A stretch of DNA of 64,000 nucleotides from Endotrypanum monterogeii. Its lineage: Eukaryota > Euglenozoa > Kinetoplastea > Trypanosomatida > Trypanosomatidae. The notes below the pieces were generated by a model that was given only the letters and a program-made list of their open reading frames with translations, did not search any database and was not told where the DNA came from. Of this stretch, positions 31,502 to 42,200 are shown piece by piece. Position numbers and translations under genes: made by a program. Where the stretch lies: positions 62,001 to 126,000 of the forward strand of contig CM007316.1 of NCBI GenBank assembly GCA_000333855.2. Reading direction: 5' to 3'. Within the stretch, counting starts at the first letter, position 1; every line of letters begins with the position of its first letter.

Positions 31502-32197
31502 TTACACCTCAAACCCCGAGGACTCCATCCCATTGATCATGACAGAGAAATTCAGTTTCACATAACCGTCGACGGGACGTGCGTGAAGCATTACCTGATC
31601 ATCTCCCATGCACAAAAAAGAAAGATCGCGCAGCACCGGCTTCTCACGGGTTAGGAGGCTAATCAAATGTTGCTTGGAGGTGGCACTCTCCAATTGCATC
31701 ATGGGTACTTTTTTCGTGTGATAACCGTTCCTCATGGGAATAAAGCACCGGCCATAACCAATGATCGACTCCCCGCTGCCAAGGAGTTGCGTCTCACCAC
31801 CGTCCGCGTCGTTTTTGGAAGCGACCCTGGGGCCTTCTATGGTGTGCAGCGTAATGACCAGCTGCGGCCAGCCAAATGGATTTGTGCTGGTCAGCGCAAA
31901 CTCGAAAGGCGCCGTGAAGCTAAAGTAGGGAATGGGGCCTTGGGCGCAGTCGGACAGCTGCGTCACCACCTCCGCGTTGTTACTGTAGGTGGGTACAACC
32001 AGATCCTCCTCATCCTCATCGTCGGGGCCACCACTTTTTTCTAAGAATGCCCAATCAGGGCCGAAAAAAAGTTGTGTGCGGGCGAACATAGACCCCACCT
32101 CCACACACTCCGCGCCCTCCAGCACGCCGTGCACCATCACCTGAAACCCTTTACCCTGCCGCTGCGACGCTGCGACAGGTGAAACTTTCGAAGTCAT
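31502..32197 (-). CDS. B9D1: B9 domain protein B9D1 (transition-zone MKS module)
   Basis: A 231-residue protein that is almost entirely one B9 (C2-like) domain. GKGFQVMVHGVLEGAE opens the domain as in B9D1; FEFALTSTNPFGWPQLVITL (99-118) is the most diagnostic block, followed by GYGRCFIPMRNGYH (147-160) and the C-terminal strand VDGYVKLNFSVMING. B9D1 forms a complex with B9D2 and MKS1 at the ciliary transition zone, where it helps gate entry of membrane proteins. An acidic insertion (about 57-66, rich in Asp/Glu) is not typical of animal B9D1. The start ATG at 32197 leaves only 15 residues before the domain. B9D2 is the alternative, but the STNPFGWPQ block and N-terminus favour B9D1. Confidence 0.9.
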   Translation of the reverse strand: MTSKVSPVAASQRQGKGFQVMVHGVLEGAECVEVGSMFARTQLFFGPDWAFLEKSGGPDDEDEEDLVVPTYSNNAEVVTQLSDCAQGPIPYFSFTAPFEFALTSTNPFGWPQLVITLHTIEGPRVASKNDADGGETQLLGSGESIIGYGRCFIPMRNGYHTKKVPMMQLESATSKQHLISLLTREKPVLRDLSFLCMGDDQVMLHARPVDGYVKLNFSVMINGMESSGFEV

Positions 32198-33401
32198 TTC
32201 TTCTCGCTATTAAACCGCGTCAGGCATCCACAGTTTTAGTGACCCGCACAAAGAGGCCGAGATGTCGAACAAGAGTGAGACGCAGATATTGCAGTGAGGC
32301 AGCGGAAAACAAAGCAAGGCAAGAATACGAAGGCGTAGGAGAGTTCCCTCACCCACCCCCACCCCCTACCTTCTACAACACGTCGGTGGATGACGTGCTG
32401 CTGCCTGTAGGAAAAGAAACAGAGAAATCAGAAATAGTGTAACAGCCCATCAGACTCCCTTCTCGGTATTGAACTCCGGTAACTACCAGGGGATGCAAAA
32501 GCCCGCTGGCTGAACCTGGTTTGCTAACATGTTGCACCACGCAAGAAAAAAAAAATTCAATGTCAGAGAGTGGAAGAAATCAGAGGTACAGAAGAAAGAA
32601 TGGACTTTGAAAGAGCGTTGGGAAAGGAGGAGGGGGAAACGGCAGGCATACCTGTGGGGGAGAACACCAAGAGTGGATGCATCGAATTCGGGTTATCAGA
32701 AGAAAAAAAGTGCTCCTGAACGACCGCCTGCCTTGTGGATCAAAAAAAAAAAACGGGAGCCCGGTGATCTATTCCCGGTGCGGGTTTATCTGCTCATGAG
32801 GAACACATCCATTTGCACACACACACACACGCTCACTTTTTGGTCCAGAAGGAAGCGACACAACATTACAGCGGAACAAATTTCTAATCTAGATTAGGAG
32901 AACGAAAGGGGGAGGGGCAAAAAAATCTACAAAGGAAAAAAAAGACGAGACGTAATGATACTCTCACCGAGTCGGCGGCAACTAAACAGAGCAGCACCCA
33001 CACAACTGACCCCCCCCTTCCTCTCCGAGCACCCTTCCCCGCTCTCTCAAAATTGTCGTGGGTGAGTGGGTTTCAATCGCCAAAGAAATAAATGTTTGTT
33101 TGCAGAAATTACCTCCCAGCACCCACTCAACCTCGCCTTGAGAGGAAGGGTGATAGGGGGATGGTGGATGGGACCTTGTGCAATCTAAAAAGCCCGTGAA
33201 GTTATATCTATGCAGTAGACGGTGATGAGGGTGGTTGAGAAACATTCTCACAAGTACACACACACACACACACACACACATTCATGAGTGCGAGCATAAC
33301 AGGGAAAGACGTCAATCAACATCACCACTCTCAGATGAAAGCCCTGGCGCACCTTGAGAGCAATCCCGGTACAGCTCACTCGAGAAGGAAAAAAAATATT
33401 T
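32198..33401. other. Gene-free intergenic/UTR stretch
   Basis: No supported gene. Contains a CA repeat at 33256-33280 and short A runs. Expected to be the 3' UTR of the tail-anchored gene and the B9D1 leader. Confidence 0.7.
33256..33280. repeat. CA microsatellite
   Basis: Uninterrupted CA dinucleotides within gene-free DNA. Confidence 0.9.
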
Positions 33402-34460
33402 TTAAAAACTCCAAGCCCGGGATACCGACAGGCGAAGGTCAAATGGCAGTGTGCCCCAGAAGTAAGCGGCGATAAAGAGGGTCGCTGCAATAGGAAGGAT
33501 GCAATAGTAGAAGCAGCGAATCCACAACTGTCGCCACAATGTAGCTCGCCGCATCGGCCCGCTGCACGCCCTCAGTAGGGACTCAACTGACACCACGTCA
33601 TTCTCGTGGCTGTCCTTACTCACTGCAACTCCCGACATCATAGGCACAGAGCTTTGGCCGCCATCGCTGCTCAGCCTGCTCGCAGAGCTGCGAGCAGTAT
33701 GAAAGATGTCACCGTAGTAGACGCCACTAGCACGACCTGTGAAGTGATCCTCATCGGTGTCCTCCTCTACAGGCAACACAAACGTCACCATGTCATCCGA
33801 GTCGGCAATACCTGCTAGGTGTATCGAGCTCAGCATCTGCTCAGAGGGTAGAGGAGAGGAAGTGTTCGAGTGCATCGGGTCTCGCCACACATCAGCTGTG
33901 GTGCCGGGGCAGGGGGAAGCAGAGGGACGGCTGAGGTCAATGCCTTCGTCGACATCAGCGACACTTCGCAGTGAAAAGCGATCGCGCGAGCGGCGAATGA
34001 GGCGGTGCGCCACAGGTCGCGCAAAGGAAATGCGCTTGTCCTGACGCTGTACCAAAGCGTCCCCCAACTCTTGCCGCGCATCACGCAGGGCGCTTTGCAC
34101 CTTCTCGAATGCACCGAAGAGGTGGCAGAACGTCTCCTCGCTGAGGCGACTTCCGTGCTGCGCAAAGAAGTCCTCCATAAGAGCGATACGGTGCTCCGCC
34201 ATACGCACCCAACGTGGCAAAAAGGATTCCTCGTAGTCCCCCGCTGAAAGTTGACCGCAGCGGTACTCGATGCGCTTGCAGATAAATCCATGCACGAATC
34301 GGTTGACCGCCTCCACCGCATCCTTGCTAAAGCTAGGCAGGAGCGGCGGCCAAGCATCGCCGGAAGTGCACAGCACATCTACGTGCAGTTGTGAGACATG
34401 GATGGAGGGCGACTTGCTCAGACTTCCCTGTGAATTGAGATCACGGGTGGAAAGACGCAT
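33402..34460 (-). CDS. Predicted tail-anchored membrane protein, function unknown
   Basis: A 352-residue protein with a single hydrophobic segment near the C-terminus (ILPIAATLFIAAYFWGTL, about 318-336) and a 15-residue tail after it, so it is likely tail-anchored with the bulk in the cytosol. Residues ~35-160 are helical and conserved-looking, with WPPLLPSFSKDAVEAVNRFV, then a Glu/Arg-rich helix pair. A Ser-rich linker with acidic EEDTDEDH follows before the anchor. No family is recognised; a SNARE heptad is not evident. The frame is open to 34697, but a good acceptor AG at 34564 gives an mRNA whose first AUG is at 34460, which is therefore the start. Confidence 0.8.
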   Translation of the reverse strand: MRLSTRDLNSQGSLSKSPSIHVSQLHVDVLCTSGDAWPPLLPSFSKDAVEAVNRFVHGFICKRIEYRCGQLSAGDYEESFLPRWVRMAEHRIALMEDFFAQHGSRLSEETFCHLFGAFEKVQSALRDARQELGDALVQRQDKRISFARPVAHRLIRRSRDRFSLRSVADVDEGIDLSRPSASPCPGTTADVWRDPMHSNTSSPLPSEQMLSSIHLAGIADSDDMVTFVLPVEEDTDEDHFTGRASGVYYGDIFHTARSSASRLSSDGGQSSVPMMSGVAVSKDSHENDVVSVESLLRACSGPMRRATLWRQLWIRCFYYCILPIAATLFIAAYFWGTLPFDLRLSVSRAWSF

Positions 34461-34563
34461 CGGTGTACGACACAAAAAAAATAGCGCGAAATGGTACCAG
34501 GAGAGCGAGTGAAGCCCTCTTCGTGTACGGATACCACGCCAGGGAAAACAAACACAAGGTAAC

Positions 34564-34592
34564 CTGATCGGTTGATAGCGGAGGGGGGGGGA
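34564..34592 (-). promoter_or_regulatory. Predicted trans-splice acceptor of the tail-anchored gene
   Basis: On the minus strand a run of nine C plus TCC leads through CGCTATCAACCGATC to AG at 34565-34564. A 103-nt leader without any AUG would follow up to the start at 34460. Confidence 0.6.
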
Positions 34593-35257
34593 CAGCGATC
34601 CTCTGATATCCAGAGAAGGGGAAAGAGGGATGGAGGGAGGTTTGGCCACGTCCTCCCTCAGTGAACGGTGCGTTGCAAACAACAACAACAACAACAAAAA
34701 GAACCTTTGCAGAAAGAAAAGCTATAAATGAGCGCAGCAAAAAAATATTTTGACGGTACTTGTGCGGTCTGTTGCCTTGATTCTGTTCTCTTCGAGATGA
34801 AGGATGAGGAAGAAAAGCATGAAACTAGGAGATATTGTGAGAGAAGATGCATAGCGTATTCGGTGCGGAAATTTTGCTTCTTAGCCCCCCCCCGTCCGCT
34901 CGGCTTCCATTCGCCTGATGCGATAATGTATCCATACAAATGCGTAGCTGAAAGGGCTACAATGACTGAGTCGCACTACCTCCACACTTGAAGGAGGTGA
35001 AAGTAAGGTATTCTTTTTCCTTCCAACGTTGTACTGTGCTTCTTTGTGGGCGCATTTATCTTTTGCGACCGCTTTTCTTTATCGGCTATCTCAAATCCAC
35101 TGTGTGGCAATATATTTTTCAATATTTCTAGACCTGCTTGACTGTACAACTCGTCTCAACGCCCTTTCGCATCCCTCCCCCACAGAGCTCATCAGCAAGA
35201 GGGTGGAAAAGAGGGTAACTTGATAGGAGACCCCCTCAGGGAAAATCGTGCAATGGC

Positions 35258-35261
<4 letters not shown>

Positions 35262-35288
<27 letters not shown>
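35262..35288. repeat. CA microsatellite
   Basis: Uninterrupted CA dinucleotides followed by a poly-A run. Confidence 0.9.
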
Positions 35289-35651
35289 ATAAAAAAAAAA
35301 AGCTTCAATAAGTCATTCTTTTTTTTTATGTACATTCACTTCGTTGTAAGTCGATCTGTGCCGGGACCACTGGAGGAACAAAACGGTGAGCTCTAATAAG
35401 AATAGGTTTGAAAAAGAAATGCAATAGTGCCGCATGACACCCAAAAAAACAAAAAAAAAACAATCTTTTTCAGTGTACATAATAAGGGGCGTGCGCATCT
35501 GCTCTGGTGTGTGTGTGTGTGTATATCTGTGTTGGTGTGGGAAGAGGGAAAAAACTCAGGCCGGGCGCGGTACCCAAACGGTACAGAAGCAACCTCACAA
35601 ATAGATGTACACCTCGGCAGCACGTAGCATCCCTCCCGCGTCACCATGTCG

Positions 35652-37943
35652 CTATCCCGTGGTTTGCATGGAGCGCGATGCCTTGTAGGGCAACGAGGGG
35701 AGCGGCTTGCGTAACATACCCCGCAGCTCTGAAATGGCAGCATGAACATTTATTGTGCCGGGACAAAGCACCGAGCGAGGAAGACGGCTGTGTGGTAACG
35801 CCTGGTCACTGCTATCAGCTGGTGGTGGTGGTGGTGGCTGTTTGTTTGCCACGTCCACCTGCACCCCCCCAAGCTTTGGCGCGACAGGTACTTTCCCATC
35901 CTCGGAAGAGTGCCTTTGTGACGATCCTCCTGCATGGCCCACAGCACCGCTGTCGAGGTCGGTTAGGAAAAAACCTGTGCCACCCCCCGTCTTCTCCTCA
36001 TCAGCCCCTAGAGTCGCCTGCTCAGTTGCCTGGTGAACTGATCCCTCGCACTCTATAGGAGGTGAGTTGGACAGAGGAGGAAGCTGTGGTATAATTACAC
36101 TCTGGGGTGAAGACCCCGACTTCGCCATCGCTCGCTGTGCGGAGGCCGGCCTACTTGCGGAGACGCGACCGACGTCACTTGGCGGTTGAGTTCTACGCTG
36201 TCCAACTATGCGATATACATCCATGAACTCGTTGTACGGCGGCAATGTCACAAGCGGCATCGAGTCACGCATGCCTTGCTCCGACTGTCGAAAGGCCAAG
36301 GAGTAAAAATAGCCTTTCGGCTGCCTCGGTATGAGAGGCGGCGTCGATGCAGATGCATTCACGTGAACTCGATACCGATTAAGATAATCCATCACCGTCT
36401 GCAGTGGTGGCAATACATCTTCTCGGTGCAGTGGAGCTTCGCCCTGTGGGGAACGTTCCTCGATACCCCCTCTCGTTTTCGTCGCTGCAGACTGCTGTGC
36501 GGAGTCATTGACATGGCTCGACGAATGGGCGCCGAGCGCCGCCGCGCCGACCATTTCAGAAGCAGACATTTCCCTCTCGCCCTCCGGTCTAGGAATGTAG
36601 CGCACCCACGTTTGAAGGTGCCACGTGTCCACCATTTCCGGAAGCTCACCGGAATCAGTGTTTTCCTGAGGTGATACAAATGCTATGTAGTACGCCTCCA
36701 CAACAGCCTCGTCTAGAGCCTGTTGCAGCTCGGCCAACTGATAGGCGTGCAGATGCAAAAACGGATTATCACCAACCGCAACGCGGCGCAGCGTCCGGTG
36801 AAGTGCGGCCAGGGGGCGGAGGTCCTCGATATGTCGGAAACGGTTTGCTGACAAGCACATCACCTGCAGGCATGGGAAGAGCACAAACTTTGGGTCTCTG
36901 TCAGTGTCGCAGGAGCTAGCATCCAGCGGCGGTACAGCGGAGAGTTGATTCGACGCGAGGTTCACCTCTATCAGTGACGGCATCGTGCTCAGAGCATAGA
37001 AGACATCCACGGAAGACAACTCGTTCGATTCAAGTGCAAAGTGTGTCAGGTGGACCAACCCTGACAAGTCTGCCGGCAGCGTGCGCAGGCCATTATTACT
37101 CATGTCCAGCTGCCTCAAGGCGCTACATGCGTTCAAATAGTTGATGTGAATTGCGGGAATACGATTGTAGGCGAGGTCAAGTGCTACGATGGTCGAAAGC
37201 GAGGAGCTGCTTGACTGCGACAATTCTGACAAAGAGACGATGTTGTTGCAGACGAGATGAACCACCTCTAATCGAGGAAAGGGAAGCACGTGGGCCACAC
37301 GCAAATTATTGTCACTTAAATCAAGCAGAGTGACGTTGGTGAAGTACTCCAAGTCCTCCGCAACACTACTCGACAAATGCGACGAGTGAAGAGTGAGCTG
37401 CGTCACCTTCTCTGGATCATCGGCACCGCTTGCACTGAGCATCAGAAAACCGTCCAACACGACGCCATCCTGGTTGCCCGACACCTTCGCCTTCTGCTTC
37501 GCCTCGTCAGCCTCAATGCATAAGATGGTGCGACGAGCACGACGTCGCGCCTCGCTTTCAGCGACGCTCAATGGTTGCGGAAGCCTGAAGTAACTCCGCA
37601 TGTTGCGCTCCAAAATACTTGAAGTTTTCAGAACACGGAAGCCCTTCGGGTGGACGAGGAAGTGCGGGGGCAGTGTTGAGGTCCTAAAAGAAGACCTCAT
37701 CTCGCCCCCGCCTCCTGGTACCGCCAGGGGCGCACACTCCGACACGAAATGAAGGGGTGACACAGCCACTCTACCAGCGGACCTAAGCGGCACCGCCGCA
37801 CACTCCCTCCCATGAGGCAACGCAGGTGTGCCTGTCAGCCCGCCATTGATTTCATTTCCGCCCATAATGACTGAGGAGGGCAGCTCTGCACTTGGAAGTA
37901 GAGGTGGCTGTGTGGAGAGCCCCTTTTTCCCCCTAGACTGCAT
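35652..37943 (-). CDS. Leucine-rich-repeat protein
   Basis: A 763-residue protein with about eight leucine-rich repeats at roughly residues 180-420: VTLLDLSDNNLR, LEVVHLVCNNIVSL, IVALDLAYNRIPAI, LRQLDMSNNGLRTL, LTHFALESNELSSV, LIEVNLASNQLSAV, LQVMCLSANRFRHI. The spacing (22-24) and SDS22-like consensus suit a protein-interaction surface. After the repeats comes a cap-like helix, then a conserved-looking stretch around 530-600 (GYFYSLAFRQSEQ, LPPYNEFMDVYRIVG), and a Ser/Pro-rich tail with a run of seven Pro. The layout is reminiscent of XRRA1-type LRR proteins, but that is a weak impression. The ATG at 37943 is used; an AG acceptor about 20 nt upstream is plausible. No membrane segment or signal peptide. 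Confidence 0.85.
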   Translation of the reverse strand: MQSRGKKGLSTQPPLLPSAELPSSVIMGGNEINGGLTGTPALPHGRECAAVPLRSAGRVAVSPLHFVSECAPLAVPGGGGEMRSSFRTSTLPPHFLVHPKGFRVLKTSSILERNMRSYFRLPQPLSVAESEARRRARRTILCIEADEAKQKAKVSGNQDGVVLDGFLMLSASGADDPEKVTQLTLHSSHLSSSVAEDLEYFTNVTLLDLSDNNLRVAHVLPFPRLEVVHLVCNNIVSLSELSQSSSSSLSTIVALDLAYNRIPAIHINYLNACSALRQLDMSNNGLRTLPADLSGLVHLTHFALESNELSSVDVFYALSTMPSLIEVNLASNQLSAVPPLDASSCDTDRDPKFVLFPCLQVMCLSANRFRHIEDLRPLAALHRTLRRVAVGDNPFLHLHAYQLAELQQALDEAVVEAYYIAFVSPQENTDSGELPEMVDTWHLQTWVRYIPRPEGEREMSASEMVGAAALGAHSSSHVNDSAQQSAATKTRGGIEERSPQGEAPLHREDVLPPLQTVMDYLNRYRVHVNASASTPPLIPRQPKGYFYSLAFRQSEQGMRDSMPLVTLPPYNEFMDVYRIVGQRRTQPPSDVGRVSASRPASAQRAMAKSGSSPQSVIIPQLPPLSNSPPIECEGSVHQATEQATLGADEEKTGGGTGFFLTDLDSGAVGHAGGSSQRHSSEDGKVPVAPKLGGVQVDVANKQPPPPPPADSSDQALPHSRLPRSVLCPGTINVHAAISELRGMLRKPLPSLPYKASRSMQTTG

Positions 37944-38041
37944 GACACCGTCCCTAACTCTTCTATACCAAGGAGGGAGGCCGTCGATACAGCATCAGAA
38001 AGTACACCGCCGCGCAATGCCCCACCCAAGGGTGCTGGTTT

Positions 38042-38086
<45 letters not shown>

Positions 38087-38412
38087 TGGGTAGGGGGCGG
38101 GGAGCGTACGACGACGCCTACCACACTCCGACCGGTCGTTCGTTACGAACGAAGTAAACTACCGACCGGCCGACCGGAAGGGNNNNNNNNNNNNNNNNNN
38201 NNNNNNNNNNNNNNNNNNNNNNNNNNNNNNNNNNNNNNNNNNNNNNNNNNNNNNNNNNNNNNNNNNNNNNNNNNNNNNNNNNNNNNNNNNNNNNNNNNNN
38301 NNNNNNNNNNNTACGTAAGTTAAGTTTAACGTCCGGTACGTACTACGACGACTACAGAAAGTAACTACCGACCGCCGCGACTAGTCCCACCCACGGTAGG
38401 CGTGTTCGTTTT

Positions 38413-38457
<45 letters not shown>

Positions 38458-39296
38458 GGGGCGGGGGGAGGCTGACCAAGCTCCACATCACCGCGTGTTC
38501 ACGAGAAATACACCGCGCCAAGGGACGAGGAAAAAGAGAGAGATGATGGATACGGCAAGATAGGGTTCTGCGCCCGTCAAAGATGACTTGCGCCTCCTTT
38601 ACTTGAACAAACGGGGCAGTTGATGGCGAGTATAAAAATATGGGGCGATGGCCAAGATGCTACGCTCTCCCTGAAAAGAGGAAAAAGAGGACTAGCGCAC
38701 ACTGACTCATCGCAACCCTGGCAAGAAAAAGTCGTCTCCTTTGAATGTTTTTTTTTTCTCCTCCATGCTTTCCGCATGAGGCAGGGCTGACCAGGAGTGG
38801 AGGGCCTTGGGCACGTCATGCCCGTCCCCCTCTCGAATCATCTCCCCATGCTTTGTCGCTGATGTTCTTGTACATCGAATAGAGAATCACAAACTGAAAA
38901 AAAAAAAAATGAGTTTCCTTTGAGTCGCACAACAGATATCAGTCTCTGTAGACCTCTTTGAACCTCGTCGACCCCACGATGCAACGGCATGGGGCAAGTC
39001 ACAAGAGACGGCACGGTGTCGAGCGATAACGACATCGAGGGAAGAGAAGAAATTCATCACAGCAACGGAACGAGCACGCACCGGCACGCGCATCAAGAAG
39101 AAAAGAGGAAAGTAAAGACACAAAAACAATAACACCAGCAACAGAAATAAAACCAAGTGCAACTGACGCCACCGACCACTTTTTATCTGCTGACTTTTCT
39201 AAAAGTAGACACCCCGAGATGCACGTCGACGCGTGTGGGTGTTCACAAGGGAAATCGTGAGGACACATTTCCGTGTCTCCCTCTCGACGACTGTAC
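37944..39296. other. Gene-free stretch with a 129-N gap
   Basis: No supported gene. Two long GT repeats flank a gap (38183-38311). The rest is expected to hold the 3' UTR of IFT140 and the leader of the LRR gene. Confidence 0.7.
38047..38455. repeat. Duplicated GT microsatellite around an assembly gap
   Basis: GT repeats at about 38047-38085 and 38417-38455 are each followed by TAGGGGGCGGGG. Sequence just inside the gap on each side is a stuttered copy of the opposite clean flank, so the two GT tracts are probably one locus assembled twice. Confidence 0.7.
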
Positions 39297-42200
39297 CTAG
39301 TCGACCTCATCAACAACGCTGGAACGTTGCGTGTCTGCGCTCGCCTTGCGAACTCCTTCCCACCCTGCTGTAGAGGTGTTGGCTGCTGTCACGCCAGGCA
39401 GCACGCTCGCAAGTGATTTACCGTTGGCCTGGCAGATCTTCTCCATGTAGTCCACCTCGATGAACAATTGCGGGTCAGCACCGTGTTTGGGCATACTCTC
39501 GAGTACTTTCAGTGCGTTGTTCGACTCACCAAGTTTGTCATAATAGAAACGCACCATGAGAGCAAATACATCACCTATTCGGAGGGCATCATGTATGAGC
39601 TGGTGATCGGGACTGGCAGGGCGGCTGCGCTTGATGATATCCGAGCACGAGGCAATCACGCTTTCGGCCTTCGCCTTTTCTTCGTCAGAGCCACGGTTGG
39701 CAATCACCATGGAATCTACCGTTCTCTGTGCCTTCACGAACTTCCTGAGAATCTCCGTGCGCCGCTTCAGCTGCTCAACCTTGTCACCATCGATGTTTGC
39801 TCTGCTCGCTGGATAATCAGCAGCCATGCGAATGCAGTCCTCCAGAGCACGAAGTGCTGAGGGATAATTTCTGTTCTCATCGATTTGGAGTTGTGCACAT
39901 GACTCGTAGAAAGCGAGGAGGTTCGCCCACGCCTTCGCTTTAGTGTAAAATACAAGGATGCTCTGGTAGATCTTCGTGTCGGTGCCCCAGTTCTGTGACT
40001 GCAAATAGTTGGCAGCCATAGTGTAGATCTCGGCATTGCGAGAGTGGTTTGCGAAGAAGATGACTTTCTCAGTCTCTCCTCCACGAATTAACATTTTCAT
40101 TGCCTTCACGCGATCGCCAGCCTGTGTGTATTTTTTACACGCCAATGACCAACTCCCTTGATCCTTGGCTATGTGGGCAACTTTGCGCAACGCGGCGTGC
40201 CTCTCTTCCACGGAAAGCTTGCCTACATCACTTGTCATGGATTCTGCCATCTCATCCGTGAGGGTGACGTTGTGCACCTCGCATAGCTTCAAAGCCTCGT
40301 CGAAATGCTTCGCAAAAAGAAGCATTTCCACTGCCTTCCGATAATCACCCTCCTTCTGGAAGTGATCCGCCATGCCGAGGAAGACTACAGGATCTGTGGT
40401 GCCGCTGGCGAGACGAGCGCTCACCTCATGCAGAGTCTCGTACAGACCTCCTCGCACGCAAGCGTCCAGCGCGCACTGCACGGCGCCAACGCGACGATAG
40501 AGCTGCACGGCCTTATCGTAAAACTGCTGCTTCTCCAGCGCCACTGCCGTCTCCAACATCAGCCGCTCGTCAGAACTCCGCGACGCAAGGCTCACGACGA
40601 CGCTGTACTGCTCCATTTTCCACGCGATACGAACGCCGCTTCGGTACGCGCCAGCAATCTGGTAGTACTGCAGCGCCTGCTGCACACTACCCTGTCGCTC
40701 ATATAGTTGCGCCACAAAGTAGGCTGCACCCACAGGATCGGGCTCGCCTTCGTCGTCACCGCCGCGGCCCGGTGCAGCAGCCGAAAAGGCCTGCTGCTGC
40801 TGGAAGCGGGCCCTTGCCTTGTCCATCTCCTTTTGCACCAATTGCACTGCATTCTCCAGCTTCGGTGGTGTCATGGTGCACAAAATTCGTACGATGTTGT
40901 ACACGTCCTCGCCGGCATGGTAGAAGCGGAGCGCCTCCTGCACATTGCGACGCCGCTCGCTGTGATGCGCCCACCACAACAGTAACTCGCGGTTTTGAGG
41001 CAAAATAGCTCCGAAGGTCGTCTGTCGCTCGTCGCGTGCCGGCTGCCCAGAGGCCGTGCTGGGGCTGGTTGACGACGATGGCGGCTGGCTCTGTGGCAGC
41101 ATTAGCTGGCGAAGTTCATGCATGCGATTTGTCTGGAAAAAGATGCGTGGCACATCCGTCCCGGCACATTTGGCGTTGTAGTACCACATTATTGCCGCAT
41201 CCATGTTCTGCAGACTCTCCATGAACTGCGCGTACTTGTACGCTACTGGTCGAATGTGAACACGGTCGAAGCGCTCTGAGTGACGTTGGGCGTGCTCAAA
41301 CTTGCCGCACGCCATGTACACATCGCTCATGAGGTCATAGCGTTTCGACTTGCGCAGGAGCTCTTGCGCCTCCTCGACCATACCTAGCCCCAGCGCCAGC
41401 GTCGCCAGCTGAATGCCCTGATCATTTGGATATTCCTCCATGGCCTCTCGCAGTGCACGGGCCGCGACGCAGTCCTCCATTGTCGCCAAGCACACCGCTG
41501 CCACGTCGAGGCGTCCGCTTGTCACGCACAGACGAGCCAGCCCCTGCCACGCCGCCGGGTTCTTGATGCTTTTGACGCAGCGGTACGCCTCATCCATATT
41601 GCCGATGGTTGAATAATAACTAAACTTCATCAGTGCCTCGCGAACGGCGACGTCTTTGTCCGACTTGAGGCCCTCAAAGTCCCGCAACCGTTTTTGCTCA
41701 ATCACGTAGTCCTCCGCGGCGCTCGGATTGCCGTTGATCTTTACAGAGGCGAGCAAAAAGTCGGGAATGGTGAGACCCACAAGGCAGATTTGATAGCGCC
41801 GCATTGAAGCCACGTTCTGCACGACCAGCCCATTGTGCGTTGCAAACAACGTCACAATGTTGTGCACGAGCTGTGATACATAATTCGTGGCGCCAACGGA
41901 CCCGTGGCGCGCGTCCTCCATCTCTACTTTCTTCTCTGCGTAGTTCTCCATGTCTGGCAACGCCTCGGGGAGATTTTCCTGCCCGCGTGGACGATCAGTG
42001 ATTTGGTTGTTTTGCTGAGTGATGTCCTCGTCTTCCCCAAGCGTTGGTGTCACCGCCATCTCCTCTGGTGCCCCTTTCTTGCAATCAGTGGGCATCTGGT
42101 GCGTCTCACACGCAAGCAACAGGTACTCAAACTCGCCAATGCTGCTTGTGTTCGGTTCGGGAGTATTCCAGTACACCGCATTCGGTGTCTCATTGCGACT

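Larger units (their letters stand above)
34461..35651. other. Gene-free intergenic/UTR stretch
   Basis: No supported gene. Holds an ACA-repeat near 34678, a CA repeat (35262-35288), A and T runs and a short GT run near 35507. Expected to be the 3' UTR of the LRR gene at 35652 and the leader of the tail-anchored gene. Confidence 0.7.

Noticed and set aside
38041..38455. Repeated GT blocks as a possible CRISPR-like or tandem array
   Set aside because: Dinucleotide microsatellites duplicated by an assembly fault; no spacers.
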